Source: Akkermansia muciniphila (GTDB lineage Bacteria > Verrucomicrobiota > Verrucomicrobiia > Limisphaerales > SIAT01). From it: a DNA stretch of 64,000 nucleotides. Location of the stretch: NCBI GenBank assembly GCA_945900775.1, contig CAMDJP010000006.1, forward strand, positions 1 through 64,000, read 5' to 3'. Below the pieces are notes generated by a model that worked only from the letters and a program-made list of their open reading frames with translations, did no database searches and was not told where the DNA came from. This document shows positions 56,898 through 64,000 of the stretch, piece by piece. Each line of letters begins with the position of its first letter. Positions within the stretch are counted from its first letter, which is position 1. The translations under genes were made by a program, and so were the position numbers.

Positions 56898-56970
56898 GGG
56901 GAAGGTGATTAGTAGCGTCTCTCGACCCCGTTCAAGCACCGCCGTTCGACCAATTACTAATCACTTCCCC

Positions 56971-58014
56971 ATGCGGCTTCTTCTTCTCCCACTCTGCCTT
57001 CTACTCGCCGGCTGCAAAACCCCGTCCCGTTCCGCCGCCGACCGTCCGCTCCGGGAAATCCTCTTCGGCTCCTGCCTGAACAAGACCGAGCACCCGATGC
57101 TTGACCGCGCGGCCCGGCAGCCAATGGACCTCTTCGTCTTCCTCGGCGACAACATCTACGCCGACACGACGAACATGGTGGTGATGCGCGCCAAATACGA
57201 CGCCCTCAAGGCCACCCCGTTTTTCCAGACCGTCCGCCGCAAAGCCCCCGTGCTCGCCACTTGGGACGACCACGATTACGGCATGAACGACGCCGGTGCG
57301 TCCTACCCAATGCGTCGCGAGTCACAAGCGGAATTCTTCAACTGGCTGGATGAGCCGGCGGACTCGCCGCGTCGCCGGCAAGAAGGCGTCTATCACGCAC
57401 AAACCTTTGGCCCACTCGGCCAGCGCACGCAGGTGATCCTACTCGACACGCGCTTTTTCCGCAGCCCGCTCGCGCGTGGCGACCACGGCGCGGAGCCGAG
57501 CGGCGGCCCCTACGTGCCCAACCCCGACCCGCAGGCCACCATACTCGGCGACGCCCAATGGCGCTGGTTGGAGGAACAATTGCGCGAGCCGGCGGAGGTG
57601 CGACTGGTCGTGTCGAGTATCCAGTTCATCGCAGAGTTTGCGGGCTGCGAGTCGTGGGCGAACCTACCGCACGAGAAGCAGCGGTTTCTAGAACTGCTTC
57701 GCCGCACGCGTGCCAACGGCGTTGTCTTTGTCAGCGGCGACCGCCACTGGTGTGAGTTGTCCCGCATGGACGGCCCGCTCGGCTACCCGCTCTTCGACCT
57801 CACTGCCAGCGCGATGACCCAGCGCCACCCGCGCGGCACGCCCACGCCGAACCGTTTCCGTCATCTGCCTCGCACCTTCCACGACGCCAACGTCGGCCGA
57901 CTGCGCATTGACTGGGAGCGACCCGACCCGCGCCTGACGTTGCAAATCCTCGATGTGAACGGGCGCGTGCAACTCGAACAAGTAATCAACCTCGGTCAAC
58001 TCCAGCCGAGGTGA
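56971..58014 (+). CDS. PhoD-like alkaline phosphatase/metallophosphatase lipoprotein
   Basis: Lipobox LLLAGCKTP; FGSCLNK, LGDNIYADT, TWDDHDYGMNDAG, FVSGDRHWCEL. Confidence 0.92.
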   Translation: MRLLLLPLCLLLAGCKTPSRSAADRPLREILFGSCLNKTEHPMLDRAARQPMDLFVFLGDNIYADTTNMVVMRAKYDALKATPFFQTVRRKAPVLATWDDHDYGMNDAGASYPMRRESQAEFFNWLDEPADSPRRRQEGVYHAQTFGPLGQRTQVILLDTRFFRSPLARGDHGAEPSGGPYVPNPDPQATILGDAQWRWLEEQLREPAEVRLVVSSIQFIAEFAGCESWANLPHEKQRFLELLRRTRANGVVFVSGDRHWCELSRMDGPLGYPLFDLTASAMTQRHPRGTPTPNRFRHLPRTFHDANVGRLRIDWERPDPRLTLQILDVNGRVQLEQVINLGQLQPR

Positions 58015-58399
58015 GCCGCAACTAGTATTGAGTAGTCAGTGTCCAGCTGTTAGCCGTACTGGTCTGCCGCTTCGGACTTCGAGCTGAATACCAAACACTT
58101 CCCCACTCGTCCGCTGACCCGCTGGCATCGGCGAGCAATGCTTGGGAATTGCGCCCGCCACGAAATGTAAGAATTGTTCCGCTCGACCTTCACAAGGCGT
58201 TGCATTCTCTCCGCTAGTTCGGCAACATTTCGTGGCAATGCCGTCGACTGGGCTTCGCTCCAAAACGAAGCGACCGCGCGGCTTTCACCATGCGAATCCA
58301 GAACGCCAAACCAATCGTCAACGATGCGCGCCGTGTCAATCGCGTGCGGAGTCGGCGAGCGGTGTACGGCTTGTTCGCGACCGTGGAGATGACGCTGCA

Positions 58400-59362
58400 A
58401 TGAGCGCCGAGCACATGATCGAGGTCGAGAACCTCACCAAGCGCTACGCGGGTCGTACCGCGGTCGAAGGGCTTTCCTTTACGGTCAGCCGCGGTGAGAT
58501 TGTCGGTTTCCTCGGCCCGAACGGCGCAGGTAAGAGCACGACGATGCGAATTCTCTCCGGCTATCTCGCCGCCAGTTCCGGCACGGCACGTGTGGGAGGC
58601 TTCGACGTACTCACGCAGTCGGAGGAGGTGCGCCGCCGCATCGGCTACATGCCGGAGAACAATCCGCTGCACGAGGATATGCGCGTGCGTGAGTATCTGA
58701 AGTTCCGTGCGCGGCTAAAGGGTTTGTCCGGTGCGCGCTGTCGCGACCGCGTGGACACCGTCCTCGGCCAGTTCGGCCTCGACGAGGTGAGCAATAAGCT
58801 CATCACGCATCTTTCCAAGGGCTTCCGTCAGCGCGTGGGCATCGCCGACGCACTGGTGCACGAGCCGGAGTTGATCATTCTCGACGAGCCGACCATCGGC
58901 CTGGACCCGCACCAGATTCGCACCGTGCGCCAACTCATCAAGGATCTCGGGCGGAAGCACACGGTGCTGATCTCCTCGCATATTCTCCCTGAGGTCGAAG
59001 TGACCTGCAGCCGCATCCTCATCCTGCACGAGGGGCGCATCCTTGCCGCCGACACGCCGGACGACCTGCAGCAGCGAATGGCAGGTCGCACGCAGATCAT
59101 CGCCGAGATCGCCGCGCCGGAGCCGGATCTGCGGCATTGCTGGGAGGCGATGGCCGAGGTGGAACAATTCGATGTGAGCGCGGCAGAAGGAGAGTTCTAC
59201 CGCTGCGCGCTAACACCGCGGGCGGGTATGGACCTGCGCCCGCAGATTTATGAACTGGTGAAAGAGCGGGGCTGGCGGCTCCGTGAGCTGACGCGCAGCC
59301 GCCACACGCTGGAGGACATCTTCGTGCACGTCACCAGCCGCGACCGGGAGGAGGAGAACTGA
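58400..59362 (+). CDS. ABC-2 transporter ATP-binding protein (GldA-like)
   Basis: GPNGAGKSTTMRILSGYLAASSGTARVGGFDV, LSKGFRQRVGIADALVHEPELIILDEPTIGLDPHQI; start MSAEHMIEVENLTKRY. Confidence 0.94.
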   Translation: MSAEHMIEVENLTKRYAGRTAVEGLSFTVSRGEIVGFLGPNGAGKSTTMRILSGYLAASSGTARVGGFDVLTQSEEVRRRIGYMPENNPLHEDMRVREYLKFRARLKGLSGARCRDRVDTVLGQFGLDEVSNKLITHLSKGFRQRVGIADALVHEPELIILDEPTIGLDPHQIRTVRQLIKDLGRKHTVLISSHILPEVEVTCSRILILHEGRILAADTPDDLQQRMAGRTQIIAEIAAPEPDLRHCWEAMAEVEQFDVSAAEGEFYRCALTPRAGMDLRPQIYELVKERGWRLRELTRSRHTLEDIFVHVTSRDREEEN

Positions 59363-60114
59363 TGTACGCGTTCCTCACGCTCACGCGCCGTGAACTGACG
59401 GCGCATTTCGTGTCGCTCACCGGCTACGTGGTGATCGCCGGCGTCCAACTCCTGCTCGGGCAGAGTTTCTGGACCTTGCTCGACGCGCTCAACGGCAAAC
59501 CGTTCGACATGCCGGTGACCGAGAAATTCTTCGACACAGGCTTCTTCTGGTTGGTGCTGCTGCTAGTCGCACCGTTGATTACGATGCGGAGCTACGCGCA
59601 GGAACGGGCGAGCGGGACATTCGAGACGCTGATGACGACGCCCATTGGCGAGGTTCAAGTGGTACTGGCGAAGTTCTGCGGCGCGCTGGCGTTCTTCCTG
59701 ATCGCCTGGCTGCCGGCGGCGGCTTACCCGTTTCTGTTGCGGCATTATGCGGAGGGGATGGCGCCGGTGGACGCTGGTCCGGTGGCGGCGACGCTCCTCG
59801 GCATCGCCCTCCTCGGTGGCTTCTACATGGCCCTCGGCTGTTTCGCCTCGTCGCTCACGCGCAGTCAGATTGTCGCGGCGATGACAACCTTCGCGCTCGG
59901 ATTGGGACTCTTCCTGCTCGGATATCTTTCGCAGCTCCGTCCACCGGAACCGGGTTGGCAGGCCCAACTGTTGACCCACCTGTCGATGCTTGAGCACATG
60001 CGTGACTTCTCGCGCGGCGTCGTGGACACGCGGCACGTCTTCTTTTACCTAAGCCTCACAGCGTTTTTTCTCTTCCTCACGCTGCGCGTGCTGGAGAGCC
60101 GCCGCTGGAAATAG
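59362..60114 (+). CDS. ABC-2 transporter permease (GldF-like)
   Basis: LTRRELTAHFVSLTGYVVIAG; LLLVAPLITMRSYAQERASGTFETLMTTPI; six hydrophobic segments. Confidence 0.92.
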   Translation: MYAFLTLTRRELTAHFVSLTGYVVIAGVQLLLGQSFWTLLDALNGKPFDMPVTEKFFDTGFFWLVLLLVAPLITMRSYAQERASGTFETLMTTPIGEVQVVLAKFCGALAFFLIAWLPAAAYPFLLRHYAEGMAPVDAGPVAATLLGIALLGGFYMALGCFASSLTRSQIVAAMTTFALGLGLFLLGYLSQLRPPEPGWQAQLLTHLSMLEHMRDFSRGVVDTRHVFFYLSLTAFFLFLTLRVLESRRWK

Positions 60115-61602
60115 ATGCACGACGAAACCAAACAACCCGCAAGCTTCTCCGCTGGCCGTCGCTGGGGACAGTCGTTGAACTTCCTCCTCGCTGCGCTTGC
60201 GGCAGCGGCGCTAGTCGTTCTCGCGAACCACGTCGCCACCCGCCATTACACGCGCGTCGCGTGGACGGAAAACGCCGACTTCAAGCTCTCACCGCTCACG
60301 CGCCAAGTGCTTCAGTCGCTGACGAATACGGTGCGCGTGGTGGTCTTCTACGACCGCGCCGAGTCGCTTTACACTCCCGTCACCGCGCTTCTCAAGGAAT
60401 ACAGCCTCGCCAACCCACGCATCGAGGTCGAGGTGGTGAACTACGTCGTCGAGCCGGCGAAAGCCGAGCTGGTCAAGGCGCGCTATCGCCTCACGCCGCA
60501 GGCGCGCGACCTCGTCATTTTCGACGCCAACGGCAAGAACAAGATCGTCACCCAGAGCGACCTTTCTCAGTACGATCTCGCCTCGTTCGTCGTCGGCCGG
60601 GGCAGCGAAATCCGCCGGACTGGCTTCCACGGCGAACGGCTTTTTACCGCGGCACTCGTCACCGTCGCCGACGCCGCCGTGCCGCAGGCTTACTTCCTAA
60701 TCGGCCACGGCGAGCACGACCATGGCAACTCTAGTTCCGACATCGGCTACGGCAAATTTGCCGCGCTGCTGCAGGACAACGGTGTGCGGCTCGCGCCAGT
60801 GAGCCTCGGCGGAGCGAATGAGATCCCCGCCGATTGCCGGCTGCTCGTCATCGCCGGACCGCAGGTGGCGATCGAAGCGGTGGAGCAGGAGAAGCTCGAC
60901 CAATACCTCCAAAACGGCGGCCGCCTCCTCCTGCTGCTCAACTACAGTTCGCGCAGTGGGCTCGAGCCGTTACTCGCGCGCTGGGGTGTCGAGGTTGGCG
61001 ACAATACCGTGGTGGATGAGCGCAACTCGCCGCCCGCCTCCGGCTCGATACTCGTGAACCAATTCGACCCGCACCCAGTCGTCGGTCCGCTCAGCTCCGC
61101 CCGGCTGCCGCTTCAGCTCGTGCTGCCAAGATCGATTGGTCGTCGGGCCGGCCACCAGCAGAACGCCGACGCTGCCAAGATCACCGAGTTGGCGGTCACC
61201 AGCGAGGCCGGTCTCGCCATGCGCCGCGTGCGCAACGGCCAGCAGAATACCGCGCTGCGCGAGCGGCAGGGGGTAATCCCACTAATGGTCGCAGCCGAGA
61301 AGGGCGGCATCGCCGGCGTGGCCAATGCCGGCGCCACGCGTATAATCGTCACTGGCGACTCCTACTTTCTCGACAACCAGATGATCGAGGCCGCGGCGAA
61401 CCGCGAGTTCGCGTGGCACGCCGCCAACTGGCTGCTCGACCGCCCGCAGTTCCTCGGCGGCATCGGCCCTCGCCCCGTGCGCGAACACACCTTCACCATC
61501 ACCGACACCAAAATGCGCCGACTATTCTGGGTGCTGGTCGCGGGCATCCCCGGCGCCAGCCTCGCCCTCGGGTTTCTAGTCTGGATCCGCCGCCAACGCT
61601 GA
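60115..61602 (+). CDS. GldG-like ABC-type uncharacterised transport protein
   Basis: RWGQSLNFLLAALAAAALVVLANHVATRHYTRVAWTENADFKLSPLTRQVLQSL; C-terminal TM helix. Confidence 0.9.
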   Translation: MHDETKQPASFSAGRRWGQSLNFLLAALAAAALVVLANHVATRHYTRVAWTENADFKLSPLTRQVLQSLTNTVRVVVFYDRAESLYTPVTALLKEYSLANPRIEVEVVNYVVEPAKAELVKARYRLTPQARDLVIFDANGKNKIVTQSDLSQYDLASFVVGRGSEIRRTGFHGERLFTAALVTVADAAVPQAYFLIGHGEHDHGNSSSDIGYGKFAALLQDNGVRLAPVSLGGANEIPADCRLLVIAGPQVAIEAVEQEKLDQYLQNGGRLLLLLNYSSRSGLEPLLARWGVEVGDNTVVDERNSPPASGSILVNQFDPHPVVGPLSSARLPLQLVLPRSIGRRAGHQQNADAAKITELAVTSEAGLAMRRVRNGQQNTALRERQGVIPLMVAAEKGGIAGVANAGATRIIVTGDSYFLDNQMIEAAANREFAWHAANWLLDRPQFLGGIGPRPVREHTFTITDTKMRRLFWVLVAGIPGASLALGFLVWIRRQR

Positions 61603-61613
61603 GCCGAAACCGC

Positions 61614-63431
61614 GTGAAGAACTCAAGACAAACCCTCTGGCTCTGGCTGATCGTGGCGCTGCTAGCCGTGTGGGTCGTACTCTTCGAGCGGCCGGCCAAG
61701 CCGCCCGCACCACTGGGGACCGCCGTGGCACTGCTCGCGGAGCTACAGCCTGGCCTCGTCACGTCGATCGAGATGACCGTTGGCACCAACCGCTTGCGCG
61801 CCGTGCGCGGCGAGGGCTTCTGGCAGCTGGCCGTGCCGGTCGTCTACCCAGCGCAGGCTGCAGTCATCGAAGAGCTGTTGGAGCAATGCGCGCGAATCGA
61901 ATCCAGCCGCTTCATCCCGGCCGCGGAGGTCGGTGACCAGCTCGCTGCCTTCGGTCTGCAGCCGCCTCGCGCCGTGTTGCGCGTTGAGCAAGGCAGCCGC
62001 CACTTCGAGCTTCGGCTTGGCGCGTTGGCGCACGGCGGCAACCGTCTGTATGTCCAACTTTCCGGACAAGCCGGCCTGCATGTGGTGAGCGATCGGCTGC
62101 TCGGCCTTCTCCCGCGAAGCCCCGACGATTGGCGCGATGCGCGCCTCATCGCCTTCGGAACGCGGACCGTTAATCGGGTCGCTGTCCGCTCCGGCCCGCG
62201 TCTCTTTGAAGCGGTGCGTGACTCCACAAATCAACTCTGGCGCGTCACCTCTCCACCGCCGGTTAAGCGCGCGGACAGCGACCGGATCAACCTCCTTCTC
62301 CAGCAACTCCAGCAGTGGCCCGTTGCGCGATTCGTGGTGGACGATCCGAACGCCAGCCTCGAGCCGTTCGGCCTCGTGATGCCAGAAGCGGAACTGCAAA
62401 TCAGTCACGGTACTAATAACGTGGTGTCCGTCCAGTTTGGCAAAAGTCCGACCAACGCCGCCGAGCAGGTCTTCGCCCGCCGACTCGCCCACACGAACAT
62501 CGTCGCTGTCTCGCGCCAGTGGCTCGATCTTCTCCGCCAACCGGTCTGGGATTTCTGCGATCACCGGCTCGTAGACGCCGTGGCCACTAATCGTGCCGAC
62601 CGGATTGAGTTCCGCGGCGCGGAGAGATTTACGCTCCAGCTGCAGACAAATGCCACCTGGCTGCTCACCGAGCCCTTCCGTGCTGCGGCCGATCCGAATT
62701 TGGTCACCGAGTTCCTCCGCGGGCTAGGCCAGCTCGAAGCCGTTGAGCTCGCCAAGGAGGTGGTGACCGACTTCGCGCCGTACGGTCTGGCTGCGGCCGC
62801 CGCTCGCTTCTCACTGTCGCAGTCGATCACCAACGCATCCGGCGCCACGAACGCACTGCTCGCGCAGGTGGACTTCGGCACTGCGCAAGTGGACCGCGTC
62901 TTTGTGCGGCGCCACGACGAGAGCGCCGCGTACGTCGCGGCACTGGGTGCACTGAACCAGCTGCCGCAGGCTGCGTGGCAACTGCGCGACCGGCGCGCGT
63001 GGGAGTTCGATTCAACGAACGTGGTCAACCTGGCCATCACCCAGAACGGTCGGGCGAAAAAGCTTGCGCGAAATACCGCTCAGAAATGGGCCGACCCCGA
63101 CGGGCCGCTGAACGACGTCGCCGCCGCCGCGCTCGAGGAAACACTTCACCGGCTCGGCTCACTCCGCGCGGTGGACTGGACCGCGCAGGGCGCGGCCGCG
63201 CTATCGCAGTACGGCATCACCACCAATAGCCTTTCGCTCACGCTCGAGGTCGTCCGCGCGAATCAGGCCCGAACGCTTGCGCTACGCTTCGGCCGGCGCG
63301 CGCCCGCGCGCCACCTGTACGCCACCGCCACTGATTCTGCGGATCCAACCGAGCGCGGACTGATCGTCTTTGAGTTCCCAGCACAGATCTACGACCAATT
63401 TGTCGTGCCATATCTTTCGCTCACGCCGTGA
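61614..63431 (+). CDS. DUF4340 domain-containing protein
   Basis: TLWLWLIVALLAVWVVLFE; repeated ARIESSRFIPAAEVGDQLAAFGLQPPRAVLRVEQG-type units; GTG start. Confidence 0.87.
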   Translation: MKNSRQTLWLWLIVALLAVWVVLFERPAKPPAPLGTAVALLAELQPGLVTSIEMTVGTNRLRAVRGEGFWQLAVPVVYPAQAAVIEELLEQCARIESSRFIPAAEVGDQLAAFGLQPPRAVLRVEQGSRHFELRLGALAHGGNRLYVQLSGQAGLHVVSDRLLGLLPRSPDDWRDARLIAFGTRTVNRVAVRSGPRLFEAVRDSTNQLWRVTSPPPVKRADSDRINLLLQQLQQWPVARFVVDDPNASLEPFGLVMPEAELQISHGTNNVVSVQFGKSPTNAAEQVFARRLAHTNIVAVSRQWLDLLRQPVWDFCDHRLVDAVATNRADRIEFRGAERFTLQLQTNATWLLTEPFRAAADPNLVTEFLRGLGQLEAVELAKEVVTDFAPYGLAAAAARFSLSQSITNASGATNALLAQVDFGTAQVDRVFVRRHDESAAYVAALGALNQLPQAAWQLRDRRAWEFDSTNVVNLAITQNGRAKKLARNTAQKWADPDGPLNDVAAAALEETLHRLGSLRAVDWTAQGAAALSQYGITTNSLSLTLEVVRANQARTLALRFGRRAPARHLYATATDSADPTERGLIVFEFPAQIYDQFVVPYLSLTP

Positions 63432-64000
63432 ATACAGATGAACAACGCCCCAGTCGCTGGCGCCGATTCGGGCGGGGCGGCCGGCATGCGTGGCGGTGGA
63501 CGCGCTGGACCCTTTGGGGCTGCCTCGCGCTGCTTGCCGGTGTGCTGTTATATCTGAACCGCGCCGGTCTGCCGGATTTCCTGAAGGCTCGTCTACAGAC
63601 CGAACTCCACGAACGTGGCGTGCATCTTGAGTTCACGCGTCTCTTTCTCCATCCCGTGCGCGGCATTGTAGCCGAGGAACTGCGCCTTGTTGCGGACAAC
63701 GGCCGGCCGGGGCCGGAAATTCGCGTGCCGTCGGCCGACATCGGACTGAGCCTCGCCGCGCTATTCTCCCTCCAACTGAAAGTGGAGTCGCTCGTCCTGC
63801 GCGGTGGCGATGTGCGATGGACCCTGACCGGTACCAACCAGCCGCCACGCAGACTCGAAGCGACCGGCATCACCGCAGGGATTTATTTCCGCGAGGATGA
63901 CCGGTGGGATCTCAATCATTTCCAGGCACAGGCGTTCGGCTTCGTTTTCAATGCCAACGGGTCGCTCGCTTCCGCTTCTCACTTCGGCTCGATGAAACCA
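63429..64000 (+). CDS. AsmA/DUF3971-like membrane-anchored protein, truncated at window end
   Basis: Hand translation from GTG 63429: VNTDEQRPSRWRRFGRGGRHAWRWTRWTLWGCLALLAGVLLYLNRAGLPDFLKARLQTELHERGVHLEFTRLFLHPVRGIVAEELRL...; open to window edge; not in ORF track. Confidence 0.75.

Noticed and set aside
1-64000. CRISPR array, rRNA operon, prophage, intact insertion sequence
   Set aside because: No regularly spaced repeats, transposase DDE or integrase motifs, or rRNA sequence recognised in the window

Overview
This 64 kb, GC-rich, almost fully coding bacterial chromosomal window looks like the PVC superphylum, most likely Verrucomicrobiota. The lineage call is inference. It rests on Planctomycete-cytochrome/DUF1549/DUF1553/DUF1501 proteins, several prepilin-type (FTLIELLVVIAIIGILA) proteins with H-x-DG-like tails, DUF6807, DUF5069 and Gld-like ABC/DUF4340 genes. 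I annotated about 50 protein genes, one tRNA-Glu(CTC), several hairpin terminators and a few candidate palindromic operators. No CRISPR array, rRNA operon, prophage or intact IS element was recognised. Two edge-truncated CDSs (1-563 minus, 63429-64000 plus) are absent from the ORF track and were read by hand. Main points for follow-up: (i) a co-directional block at about 8.0-16.1 kb encoding a UbiC-like protein, a flavin-dependent-halogenase-like protein, a HemN-like radical SAM protein, a CoA ligase, a YbgC-like thioesterase, a glycosyltransferase and an EamA-like transporter, with a palindrome upstream of its first gene; this may be an undescribed aromatic-metabolite cluster; (ii) a RelE/ParE-like toxin gene starting 12 nt after the CCA end of tRNA-Glu; (iii) a beta-carbonic anhydrase frameshifted in a 6-nt homopolymer; (iv) tandem prepilin genes sharing a nearly identical ~190-bp 5' cassette with divergent remainders. 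All family calls come from reading the translations by eye; no database search was run.
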